Source: CAYVQA01 sp045119035
GTDB taxonomy: Bacteria; Bacillota_I; Bacilli_A; ML615J-28; CAG-313
Assembly (NCBI GenBank): GCA_045119035.1
Contig: JBGVCU010000037.1
Span: 1-64,000 of the forward strand
Reading direction: 5' to 3'
DNA length: 64,000 nt
Part shown: positions 52,253-61,669 of the stretch, one piece after another
How positions within the stretch are numbered: position 1 is the first letter of the stretch
Layout: each line of letters opens with the position of its first letter
Notes under the pieces: model-generated
What the model saw: only the letters and a program-made list of their open reading frames with translations
Database searches by the model: none
What the model was told of the DNA's origin: nothing
Made by a program: the position numbers and the translations under genes

Positions 52253-53452
52253 ATGGAAAAAATTATGGCAGTAAATGCAGGTAGTTCATCATTAAAATTT
52301 CAAATTTTAGAAATGCCAGCAGAAACAGTATTAACAGAAGGACTTGTTGAAAAAATTGGTTTAAGTGATCCAGGTATGGTAATTAAATACTATGTTGATG
52401 GAAAACTAGTAAAAGAAGCAATTAGTTTAGATATTCAAAATCACGCTGATGCTGTTAAAGTTGTATTAGATACTTTACTTGCAAAAAATATATTAAAAAG
52501 CTTAGATGAATTAACAGGTGTTGGTCACCGTGTACTTCATGGTGGTATGAAATTTATTGACTCTGTTTTAATTGATGAAAAGAACTTAGAAGATATTATT
52601 TCTTTATTCCCTTTAGGTCCTTTACATATGCCAGCAAACGTAACTGGAATTAAAGCATGTCAAAAAGTACTTCCAAACGTACCTCAAGTTGCTGTATTTG
52701 ATACATCATTCCACCAAACAATGCCAGCAGAATCATATATGTATGCTGTACCTTGGGAATGGTATGAAAAATATCAAGTACGTCGTTATGGATTCCACGG
52801 AACATCTCATAAATACGTATCAATGGAAGCTGCAAAATACTTAGGTAAAAAACCTGAAGAATTACGTTTAGTAACAGTTCATATTGGAAATGGTGCTTCA
52901 CTTGCTGCAGTTAAATATGGTAAATGTGTTGATACTTCAATGGGTCTTACACCTCTTGCAGGAATTCCTATGGGAACAAGAAGTGGAGATATTGATCCAG
53001 CTGTTGTAGAATTTATCTGTGAACAAACTGGAATGAATGTTAAAGAAGTTACAAATGCATTAAATAAAAAATCTGGATATACTGGTGTATATGGCGGATC
53101 AAGTGATGCAAGAGATTTAAGAGATGCTCAAGAAGCTGGAGATGCAAGAGCTGATTTAGTTATTCAAATGCAAAATAAAGGTATTTGTGATTACATTTCT
53201 CGTTACTATGGATACATGGGAGGAATTGATGCAATTATCTTTACAGCAGGTATTGGAGAAAAATCACCTCAAACAAGAGAAGAAGTTTGTGATAGATTAG
53301 CTGAACCATTTGGTGTAGCAATTGATAAAGAAAAGAATTTAATTAAAGGTGAATTCTTAGATTTAACAGCTCCTGGATCAAAAATTAAAGTCTTAGTTGT
53401 TCCAACAAACGAAGAATTAATGATCGCAAGAGATGTAATGAGATTAAAATAA
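52253..53452 (+). CDS. ackA: Acetate kinase
   Basis: A 399-residue enzyme that makes ATP and acetate from acetyl phosphate, the energy-yielding step of mixed-acid fermentation. Signatures: VNAGSSSLKFQ at the N-terminus, GHRVLHGG, FDTSFHQTMP, RRYGFHGTSHKYV, HIGNGAS, and the C-terminal FTAGIGE. Conserved Asn and Arg/His active-site residues are intact. Phosphotransacetylase is not in this window. Ribosome site AAGGAG. Confidence 0.97.
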   Translation: MEKIMAVNAGSSSLKFQILEMPAETVLTEGLVEKIGLSDPGMVIKYYVDGKLVKEAISLDIQNHADAVKVVLDTLLAKNILKSLDELTGVGHRVLHGGMKFIDSVLIDEKNLEDIISLFPLGPLHMPANVTGIKACQKVLPNVPQVAVFDTSFHQTMPAESYMYAVPWEWYEKYQVRRYGFHGTSHKYVSMEAAKYLGKKPEELRLVTVHIGNGASLAAVKYGKCVDTSMGLTPLAGIPMGTRSGDIDPAVVEFICEQTGMNVKEVTNALNKKSGYTGVYGGSSDARDLRDAQEAGDARADLVIQMQNKGICDYISRYYGYMGGIDAIIFTAGIGEKSPQTREEVCDRLAEPFGVAIDKEKNLIKGEFLDLTAPGSKIKVLVVPTNEELMIARDVMRLK

Positions 53453-53469
53453 TTTAAATTGAAAAAAAT

Positions 53470-53515
53470 AAACTTAACTAGTTAATTTTAGTGATTAATT
53501 AGTTAAGTTTTTTTA
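53470..53515 (+). terminator. Terminator after ackA
   Basis: Outer stem AAACTTAACTA/TAGTTAAGTTT extended by an inner A-T-rich pairing, then TTTT. Confidence 0.8.
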
Positions 53516-53574
53516 TTTATTTGGAAAAACAAATTTTTTCATTTTACTCGTAGTATTAGGCAAGAGGTGATGAA

Positions 53575-55515
53575 ATGAAAAAATTAATTAATTTATTTTA
53601 TTTAGTAACATTATTATTTACAAATAATGTTACAGAAAATGTAACTGATAAGTCTATACTTACAAAACCATTAATCTGTATAGAAGGAACTAACTATGAA
53701 AATTATTTATTTTATGAGGGGTATGAAATAATTGAAAATAACGTAAATTTCAATATGCCAGGTAAATATCATGTTACATATCAATCAAAAGATGATCAAA
53801 AATTTGTAAAAAATGTTGATGTGATTTCCAAAGACAATTTAAATAACTTATCATATTATCAAATAACAAAACAAAACTATGATAATAATAATGATTACTA
53901 TGATGAAGGTTTAATGACAAAACTAATAGATAATGAATATTCATACTATGTTATTAGCTATTTTGATAGAGATAATGAAGCTAGTACAGAATATTTAGAT
54001 ATTTATTATAATAATACATTAATTAAACAAACAACTATTTCAACTGATCAAGAATTAAAAATTACAAAGATTCTTAAAACAAATACTAACTTATATTTAG
54101 TAGGTACAAAAAAGCATAACAATTCTTCTTATGATATATATGTTTCAGAATATAGTTTAATTGGTGAATTTGTAAGAGATTTCTATATTCATGGTAATAA
54201 TTACGATGAAGTAAAAGATGCAATCATTGTAGATGATTATATGTATATTACTGGAGTATCTTCATCAAATGATGGTTATTTTCATGGTGGAATTGATAAT
54301 GATGTATTTTTATTTAAAGTAGATTTTAAATTAGGAATAATTAGAAAATCATATAATTCTAATACAATAGGTTCTGAAACAGTAACAAATTTGGTTTATT
54401 TTGAAGACGCATTATATTATGGCTATTCATATCTTAAAAATGGCTATAAAAATTGTGTGGTAAGAAAAATCAATTTAAATCTTGAAACAATTCAAGAACT
54501 AGATTATGGTTATAGAATAGGTATTGATATTAGTAAACTTGCAACTGATGATTATAACTTATATATTTTAATGTCATATCATGATTATGATTTGAAAAGA
54601 AATATATCTGTTTTAAATGTTGTAAGTAGCAATTTAACATATGTAAACCAATTTATATATAAATTTATCGATTATTCATTTGTTAAACCAATTGATTTAG
54701 TTATTAACAAAGACAATATTATAAGTTTATTATTTCAAGTAAATACTGTAAATTATATTCCTGGATATTCTCTTATTAAACTTAAAGATAACAAGGAAAT
54801 TTTAAATGTTATCAAGTGTGAAAACAACTATCCAGTTAAATTTAAAGATAATAATGGGAATACTATATATACAAAAGTGAAAAATAAACTTATTGAAGAA
54901 AAAGTAAATAGTGTTTTAGTATTTGATTTTGGTCCAGATATTATTGACAATGAAAGTAGTGTAAATGATTATTTGATATATATTAATTCAAAAAAAGTCG
55001 TACATGATAATAAATTATCAAAAATATCATATGACTTAGATAATTTCGGATCATATAATTTATTATATTATTTTAAAACACAAGATGTTGATTTTATTTA
55101 TACAAAAAATTATTACATTAAAGAAAATACTAATATAGTAAACAATGAAACATATGATAAAGACTTTAGACTTTATTTTAATGGTACAGCCTATTTAAAT
55201 GGAGAACTAATTGATAATGGCTTTAAGGTAACTGAAGTGGGTAAATACACTTTAGATTTAATTGGTAAAGATGGTATTCAGAAAAAATATAGTTTTTTTA
55301 TTGAAGATAATTCACTTAAAAATAAAGATATTACAGATAATAAAACAGTTAGTATAAAAGAAAACAATATTAATACTCAAGAAACAGATATTAATATAGG
55401 TGTTAACCAAATACCATACGAACAAAAAGAAGATTTTATTAATAAAGATTATTTAATGTTAATTCCTGTTATCATCTTTACAGCCACACTTCTTTGTTTA
55501 TTTAAAATAAAATAG
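53575..55515 (+). CDS. Large surface protein with beta-propeller-like and Ig-like regions, type 1
   Basis: No named family. The 646 residues have an N-terminal signal or anchor (about 4-16) and a C-terminal TM helix (about 626-643) with a short basic tail, so the body is outside the cell. An Ig-like DUF5011-type stretch (MPGKYHVTYQSKD) lies near 60-75. A central region (about 110-420) repeats blade-like segments such as NLYLVGTKKHNNSSYDIYV and YMYITGVSS. A second Ig-like domain (AYLNGELIDNG...VGKYTLDL) lies near 545-580. It resembles the next gene in layout, and the two are 8 bases apart. Role unknown. Confidence 0.7.
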   Translation: MKKLINLFYLVTLLFTNNVTENVTDKSILTKPLICIEGTNYENYLFYEGYEIIENNVNFNMPGKYHVTYQSKDDQKFVKNVDVISKDNLNNLSYYQITKQNYDNNNDYYDEGLMTKLIDNEYSYYVISYFDRDNEASTEYLDIYYNNTLIKQTTISTDQELKITKILKTNTNLYLVGTKKHNNSSYDIYVSEYSLIGEFVRDFYIHGNNYDEVKDAIIVDDYMYITGVSSSNDGYFHGGIDNDVFLFKVDFKLGIIRKSYNSNTIGSETVTNLVYFEDALYYGYSYLKNGYKNCVVRKINLNLETIQELDYGYRIGIDISKLATDDYNLYILMSYHDYDLKRNISVLNVVSSNLTYVNQFIYKFIDYSFVKPIDLVINKDNIISLLFQVNTVNYIPGYSLIKLKDNKEILNVIKCENNYPVKFKDNNGNTIYTKVKNKLIEEKVNSVLVFDFGPDIIDNESSVNDYLIYINSKKVVHDNKLSKISYDLDNFGSYNLLYYFKTQDVDFIYTKNYYIKENTNIVNNETYDKDFRLYFNGTAYLNGELIDNGFKVTEVGKYTLDLIGKDGIQKKYSFFIEDNSLKNKDITDNKTVSIKENNINTQETDINIGVNQIPYEQKEDFINKDYLMLIPVIIFTATLLCLFKIK

Positions 55516-55523
55516 GTGATGAT

Positions 55524-57734
55524 ATGAGTATTTATTTTAAATGTCTTAAACTACTAATTTTAATTTCATTAATATGGGCCCTTGGAATATTTACAATTAA
55601 ACTTCAACTAAAAGCAAATAATGAAAATAACTTCAATGTTACAATAGATGATGAAGTAGAGTATGTCTTAGAAGAAAAAGTAAATAAAATCTTAACGAAT
55701 AAAAATTATACAATATACATAACTAACAAAAATTCATATCTATATGAAGAAGAATATATAAATTCTTTTAATGACTTGATTGTAGATTTTGAAGTTAGTG
55801 AATGTGTATATTTAATCACTGAAAATAAATTACTTAAATATAACTATAAATCAGTTAAAGAAATAACTTTTGAAAATGTTACTTTAAACGATATATTTAT
55901 AGATAATAAATATATCTACTTATGTGGATCAAAAAATAATGATTCAGTTTTTTATAAGTTAAATCAAAATTTAGATATACTTGATGAAATAGTGCTTGGA
56001 GGAGATAAATTTGAAACATTTATTAATATATATGTTTATAATAATGTTTACTACTTAGTTGGTCAAAAAGACAGTATTTCTAATAATAGTCCATTTAAAA
56101 ATGTAGGTAAACCTGATACTTCTAAAATTTTTATGATAATGTATTATGAAGATATTATTAATGAAGTTTATTTTAATACAACTACGTTATCTGAAAATCT
56201 AATAGATGTAATATTTAAAGACTATATTTATTTGTTACTAGATTCAAAAGAGATATTTAAATTAGATTATAATTTTAATGTTATACCTACTAAACAACTT
56301 GAATATGATTTTGATCATATTTTCGTGGATATAAATTGCGATGTAGCTACTTATAAAATAAATAACAATAGTTTATTTATAAATAATTTATTAGTGAAAG
56401 AATTTGATTCATCTATTTTATATTTTGATACAGCTATTAGTCCTATAGTTTATTGTATTGAAAATAGCAAAATATCTAAATATAATTTATTTATATATCA
56501 AATAATTAAAAACGAAGAACTTGTTTTAACAAAAGATAATTTTGACTATAATACATTAAATAACTTAGAAATATATTCTCCATTTGAAAAACTTGAAAAA
56601 AGACTTCTAGAAAGTTCTATTTTAAATAAACAAGTTCACGGTACATATAATGTTTCTTATCAAATTAGAAGATCTAATAATAAATCATTTAATCTTGATG
56701 GAAAATTAACAATAAAGCCTTATATTAATATCATTAATAATGGTATATATAAAATTGGGAAAACATTATCTTTTTTTGGAAAAGCATATCTTAATGAAGT
56801 AGAAATCTTTAATGGACATGTATTAAGTGAAGAAGGAAATTATAAGTTAAAACTTTTTGATAATAATTTAAATCAAACAACTTACGAATTTAGTGTTATT
56901 GATAACTATTATAAAGATTGTGAAATAGTAGAATATAAAACAGATTATGAAATCTTTCAAAATGATGTTGTTAGAATCTCACTTTTTATAAATAATTTTT
57001 CTAGTGAACAAATTAAAGAAATTATTGTTAATGATAATATTTATACAAATTATGAAGTAATTGAAAACGAAATAATCATTTATTTATATCCAAAAAATTA
57101 TTATGATATATCTAATTATTATTTAGATAAGATAATTTTAGAAAATAATGAAGAAGTTCTAATTAATAAAAATATTACAATTAAAACATTAAAAACAAAT
57201 CCAATTGTAACACTAAATCAATCAATGGATAATAATAACATAATATTAGACTATGAAATTAGTGATTCTGATAAATCGATTATGTATTTAGAAACAAATA
57301 TTTATTATAATGAAGAAAAATTTCAAACTATTGTTAACTATTTTAATAATGATGAAAATTTTATTTTAAACAATCTACCAAAAGAAAATTTAAAAATAGA
57401 ACATTTATTAATATATCACACCGGAAAAAACAAAAAAACACTAAAACTAGCTGAATATAATATCGAGAAATTAAGAAAAGAAAATTTATTTGAGTTAACA
57501 TATTTAGTTGATTCAAATTTAAATAAGGTAACTTTTAAATTAAATTATAAAAACTTAAAATTGACAAATTTACTTATTAATAATCAAAATATCCTAAATA
57601 ATATAAATATTCCAAATATTTTAAATAATTTATCAATTAATCATCTTGTTATTATTGGAAGTTTTATTGTGTTTAGTTTCAGTTTAATTATTCTTAAAAT
57701 TAAACGTAAAAGAAAAACAAAACAAACTGACTAA
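55524..57734 (+). CDS. Large surface protein with beta-propeller-like and Ig-like regions, type 2
   Basis: A 736-residue relative of the preceding protein. It has an N-terminal membrane helix (about 8-26), a C-terminal helix (about 706-724) with a Lys/Arg-rich tail, and an external body. Blade-like segments (YIYLCGSKNNDSVFY, NVYYLVGQKDS) occupy about 85-300. Ig-like segments occur near 370-400 (HGTYNVSYQIRR) and 420-455 (FFGKAYLNEVEIFNG...GNYKLKLF). Further beta-rich repeats fill 470-700. No enzyme motif is visible. Co-transcribed with its partner; a paired cell-surface or spore-membrane role is possible. Confidence 0.7.
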   Translation: MSIYFKCLKLLILISLIWALGIFTIKLQLKANNENNFNVTIDDEVEYVLEEKVNKILTNKNYTIYITNKNSYLYEEEYINSFNDLIVDFEVSECVYLITENKLLKYNYKSVKEITFENVTLNDIFIDNKYIYLCGSKNNDSVFYKLNQNLDILDEIVLGGDKFETFINIYVYNNVYYLVGQKDSISNNSPFKNVGKPDTSKIFMIMYYEDIINEVYFNTTTLSENLIDVIFKDYIYLLLDSKEIFKLDYNFNVIPTKQLEYDFDHIFVDINCDVATYKINNNSLFINNLLVKEFDSSILYFDTAISPIVYCIENSKISKYNLFIYQIIKNEELVLTKDNFDYNTLNNLEIYSPFEKLEKRLLESSILNKQVHGTYNVSYQIRRSNNKSFNLDGKLTIKPYINIINNGIYKIGKTLSFFGKAYLNEVEIFNGHVLSEEGNYKLKLFDNNLNQTTYEFSVIDNYYKDCEIVEYKTDYEIFQNDVVRISLFINNFSSEQIKEIIVNDNIYTNYEVIENEIIIYLYPKNYYDISNYYLDKIILENNEEVLINKNITIKTLKTNPIVTLNQSMDNNNIILDYEISDSDKSIMYLETNIYYNEEKFQTIVNYFNNDENFILNNLPKENLKIEHLLIYHTGKNKKTLKLAEYNIEKLRKENLFELTYLVDSNLNKVTFKLNYKNLKLTNLLINNQNILNNINIPNILNNLSINHLVIIGSFIVFSFSLIILKIKRKRKTKQTD

Positions 57735-57739
57735 ATTCA

Positions 57740-57768
57740 TTGAAAAATAAGGGCATATATGATATAAT
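57740..57768 (+). promoter_or_regulatory. SigA-type promoter of dnaE
   Basis: TTGAAA (57740-57745) and TATAAT (57763-57768) with a 17-base spacer. Confidence 0.7.
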
Positions 57769-57805
57769 AGTTAAAAGGTTTTTGGGTTAAAAAGTTGGTG
57801 ATATT

Positions 57806-60784
57806 TTGAAATATATAAATCTATATTTACAAAGTGAATATTCTTTTTTACAAAGCACTATAAAAATAAAGAATCTTATTAAATTCGGTAAAGAAAATAA
57901 TGTTAAGGCACTTGCAATTACTGATGATAATATGTATGGTGTTTGTAAATTTTACAGTGAATGTATTAAAAATGATATAAAGCCTATTATTGGTTTAAAG
58001 ATCAAATGTCATTATCAAAATACATATTTTGATGTTTTAGTTTACGCTAAAAATAACTATGGGTACAATGAGTTATTAGTACTTTCATCAACTTTAAAAA
58101 TAAAAAACTTTATAACACTTGATGTTTTAAAAAAATATTCAACTAACTTAATAATTGTATTACCAATAAATGATTACAATAATTTATACTTATATAATCA
58201 AGTGTCTTTTAATAATGATACATATATTGGTTTACTTAAACAAAATTTTTTAAATAATGAAGAATACCTAAAAACTATTAATTATATAAATCAAAATAAT
58301 TTAAAAGCTTTACCACTTAGTAAAGTAAATTGTATTATTAGTAGTGAAACAAAAGCAATTAATTTTTTAAATAAGTTAAATAAAAGTGAATTAACAAACA
58401 TTCCAAACCCTTTATTTAAAGATGAAGACTTTGTTAATTTATTTAAAGATTATCCAAATCTTTTACTTAATAATGAAAAAATAATAAATGATTGTAATGT
58501 TACATTATCATTTGATAAATATTATTTCCCTAAGTATAAAACAATTGATGACTCTTTTGTAGATTCTTTAGAATATTTAAGATCTCTTAGTTTAAAAGGA
58601 TTACAAAAAAGATTATTAAATACTAATAAAAATGCTCATGCTTATCTTGATAGATTAAATTATGAACTTGATGTTATTAATAAAATGGGATTTAATGATT
58701 ATTTTTTAATCATTTGGGATTTAATTAAATTTGCGAAAAAAGAAAAAATAATGGTAGGACCAGGACGTGGTAGTGCTGTAGCTAGTTTAGTTTCTTATTC
58801 ACTTGGAATTACAGATATTGACCCACTAGAATATGGTTTAATTTTTGAAAGATTTTTGAACTTAGAAAGGGTTTCAATGCCTGATATAGATATTGATTTT
58901 CAAGATGATAGAAGAGAAGAAGTAATTAAATATTGTCAATCTCGTTATAAAGATGATCATGTTGCGCAAATTATTACCTTTTCTTCATATGGAGCAAAAC
59001 AAGCGCTAAATGATGTTTCAAATGCTTTACAATTATCAGAGGTTAGAGCAAATCAAATTAATAAATATTTATTACCACTTATTGAAAATGATTATTCAAT
59101 AAAAGAAGCAATTGATTCTTCAAATGAATTAAAAGCCTTAATGAATTATCAAGATATTAAAGATGTATTAGAAATTTCATCAGTTATTGAAGGCCTTCCA
59201 AAAAATAAATCAACACATGCCTCAGGTGTTGTTGTTGCCCCAGATAAGCTTGTTAAATATGTTCCAGTTGAAAAAGGATTACAAGATTTATTACAAACAC
59301 AATATAGTGGAACAGATTTAGAAAAATTAGGATTATTAAAAATAGATTTTTTAGGTCTACATAATTTAAGTGTCTTATCTAAATGTATTAATTTAATTAA
59401 AGAAAATAATCCTGATTTTGCCTTACCAAAAGAATTTAATGATAAAGCTACATATGAACTATTATCAAATGGATTAACTCAAGGTATCTTTCAACTTGAA
59501 AAAACAAGTATGAAAAATACTCTTAAGAAAATTTCAATTAATTCTTTTAACGATCTAATTCAAGCTCTTGCTTTAAATAGACCAGGAACAATGGATTTAA
59601 TACCGTTATATGCAGATAGAAAATTTGGAAAAGAAAAGATTACATATCTAAATAAAGATTTAGAACCAATTTTAAAAGAAACATTAGGTATTATTTTATA
59701 TCAAGAACAAATATTACAAATTGCTGTAAAATTTGCTGGTTTTAGTTATGGTAGAGCTGATATTTTAAGACGCGCTGTATCTAAAAAGAATAAAGAATTA
59801 ATGGAATCAATGAAAGAAGAATTTATTAATGGTTCTATTAAAAATGGCTATTTAGAAACAGAAGCTACTAAAATATTTAATTATATTGAAGAATTTGCAA
59901 ATTATGGATTTAATAAATGTCACTCTGTTGCTTATTCTTATGTTGCATATATTCAAGCATTTCTAAAAACTAATTATCCTGCTGAGTTTTATGCTACAAT
60001 GTTTGATGATGCAACTGGTGATGATGAAAAAATAAGTTTCTTTTATAAAGAGGCATTAAGTAGAAATATAATTATTCATATGCCTCATTTAAAATATTCA
60101 AAAGATATTTGTCGTGTTAAAAACGGTCAAATTTTATTAGGTTTAAATTTTATTAAAGGAATTAATTCTAATATTATTAAATCATTATTAAATCTAACTG
60201 ATGTTAATAGTTATTCTGATTTTGTTATTAAAACAAAAGATTTTATTACATTAAAAGAAATCGAAAAACTAATCTATTCATCTTGTTTAGATTGCTTTGA
60301 TTTAACAAAAAAAGCAATGATTGAAAGTTATCAAGCTCTTTTATCAAGAGAAAAATACTTACATATCAAATCATTAAAACCACTTGAATATACTAATGAA
60401 GAATATAGTTATGATATATTACTTGAAAAAGAAAAGAGTGTGTTTGGATTTAATATTAAATATAACTTCTTTAATCAATATGCTTACTTATATCCAAAAT
60501 ATAATTTAAAGAAAATTAAAGATCTTACATTTATTCCAGGTAGAAATAATTTTGTATCTACAATGGGAATTATAGAACAAATAAGAGAAATAAAAACAAA
60601 GAAAGATGAAACTATGGCTTTTGGAACAATTAGTGATGATTTAAATGAAATGGAAATTGTTTTATTCCCAAGAGTATATGATTCATTAAATTTAGAAATT
60701 AATAAAATATATATATTAAATGGAGAAATCCAAAATCAAAATAACATTCTACAATTAGTTGTAAATAGAATAGAAAAAATCTAG
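57806..60784 (+). CDS. dnaE: DNA polymerase III alpha subunit, DnaE type
   Basis: A 992-residue C-family replicative polymerase, matching the B. subtilis DnaE that extends primers on the lagging strand. The N-terminal PHP domain (about 1-190) has lost its metal histidines: the usual HVHS reads YLQSEY and TDH reads TDDN. The polymerase core shows VGPGRGSAVASLVSY and the catalytic PDIDIDFQDDRREEV. A helix-hairpin-helix and a C-terminal OB fold (TMGIIEQIREIKTKKDE...) follow. It lacks the PolC exonuclease insertion. The start is a TTG five bases from GGTG; no ATG lies close. Confidence 0.95.
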   Translation: MKYINLYLQSEYSFLQSTIKIKNLIKFGKENNVKALAITDDNMYGVCKFYSECIKNDIKPIIGLKIKCHYQNTYFDVLVYAKNNYGYNELLVLSSTLKIKNFITLDVLKKYSTNLIIVLPINDYNNLYLYNQVSFNNDTYIGLLKQNFLNNEEYLKTINYINQNNLKALPLSKVNCIISSETKAINFLNKLNKSELTNIPNPLFKDEDFVNLFKDYPNLLLNNEKIINDCNVTLSFDKYYFPKYKTIDDSFVDSLEYLRSLSLKGLQKRLLNTNKNAHAYLDRLNYELDVINKMGFNDYFLIIWDLIKFAKKEKIMVGPGRGSAVASLVSYSLGITDIDPLEYGLIFERFLNLERVSMPDIDIDFQDDRREEVIKYCQSRYKDDHVAQIITFSSYGAKQALNDVSNALQLSEVRANQINKYLLPLIENDYSIKEAIDSSNELKALMNYQDIKDVLEISSVIEGLPKNKSTHASGVVVAPDKLVKYVPVEKGLQDLLQTQYSGTDLEKLGLLKIDFLGLHNLSVLSKCINLIKENNPDFALPKEFNDKATYELLSNGLTQGIFQLEKTSMKNTLKKISINSFNDLIQALALNRPGTMDLIPLYADRKFGKEKITYLNKDLEPILKETLGIILYQEQILQIAVKFAGFSYGRADILRRAVSKKNKELMESMKEEFINGSIKNGYLETEATKIFNYIEEFANYGFNKCHSVAYSYVAYIQAFLKTNYPAEFYATMFDDATGDDEKISFFYKEALSRNIIIHMPHLKYSKDICRVKNGQILLGLNFIKGINSNIIKSLLNLTDVNSYSDFVIKTKDFITLKEIEKLIYSSCLDCFDLTKKAMIESYQALLSREKYLHIKSLKPLEYTNEEYSYDILLEKEKSVFGFNIKYNFFNQYAYLYPKYNLKKIKDLTFIPGRNNFVSTMGIIEQIREIKTKKDETMAFGTISDDLNEMEIVLFPRVYDSLNLEINKIYILNGEIQNQNNILQLVVNRIEKI

Positions 60785-60793
60785 GAGGAAGTT

Positions 60794-61657
60794 ATGCCAA
60801 TTTTATGTTTTGATATCGGTGGAACTGATATTAAGTACGGAATAGTAGAAAATGAAGTAATTTTAGAAAAAGGATCAATGCCAACAAATCCTTATCTAGG
60901 ACAAGAAAATGTTTCTAATAGATTATTAGAAGTTACAAAAGAATTTCAAAAGAAATATGAAATTGAAGGTGTTGGAATTAGTGTTGCTGGATGCGTAGAC
61001 TTTAATTATGCAAAAGTTATTGCAGGACCTGAAAGTATTCCTGAATTTAATAACTGGGATTTTAGAGAAGTTTTTGGAAAGCTTGGATTAAAAGCAGTTG
61101 CTGATAATGATGTTAACTGTTTTGGTGTTGCAGAAGGTAAAAGTGGTGCTGCAGTTAAATTTAATAATTTCTTAACAATGACAGTTGGTACTGGTATTGG
61201 TGGTGCAATTGTTTTAAATGGTGAAATGTGGCGAGGATTAAATTTCCAAGCTGCAGAATTTGGGCGTATGTTAATTGAAGGTGGAAAATATGAAGCACAA
61301 GCTGCTACAAGTGCCTTAGTAAGAAGTGCTCGTATTGCAGGTCTTACTGCTGGTAACGGTCTTGATGTATTTGCTTTATATGATGAAAAAAATCCAATTG
61401 CTGTTAAAGTTGTTACAGAATTTTATCATAAACTTGCTCTAGGAATTGCTAATTTAGTATATATCTTTAATCCTGAGGCTATTATTATTGGTGGTGGAAT
61501 TTCTAATAGAAAAACATTCGCTACTGAACTTAAAAAGGAATTAAAGAAAATTATGGTTCCAGCTTTCTATGATACAGTTAAAATCTATAATGCTGCATAT
61601 AAAAATGATGGTGGTATTATGGGTGCATATTACAACTATTTAGATGTATATAAATAG
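60794..61657 (+). CDS. ROK-family sugar kinase or regulator
   Basis: A 287-residue ROK protein, probably a glucokinase or related hexose kinase. The phosphate-1 motif DIGGTDIKYGI is at 6-16, followed by GVGISVAGCVD, the catalytic VADNDVNC (Asp), and TVGTGIGGAIV. The usual zinc-binding CxCGxxGCxE segment is missing and replaced by a short EFGRMLIEGG region. No helix-turn-helix precedes it, so it is an enzyme rather than a repressor. It lies 12 bases before phosphoglucomutase, fitting glucose-6-phosphate metabolism. Confidence 0.88.
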   Translation: MPILCFDIGGTDIKYGIVENEVILEKGSMPTNPYLGQENVSNRLLEVTKEFQKKYEIEGVGISVAGCVDFNYAKVIAGPESIPEFNNWDFREVFGKLGLKAVADNDVNCFGVAEGKSGAAVKFNNFLTMTVGTGIGGAIVLNGEMWRGLNFQAAEFGRMLIEGGKYEAQAATSALVRSARIAGLTAGNGLDVFALYDEKNPIAVKVVTEFYHKLALGIANLVYIFNPEAIIIGGGISNRKTFATELKKELKKIMVPAFYDTVKIYNAAYKNDGGIMGAYYNYLDVYK

Positions 61658-61669
61658 AAGGATATATAT

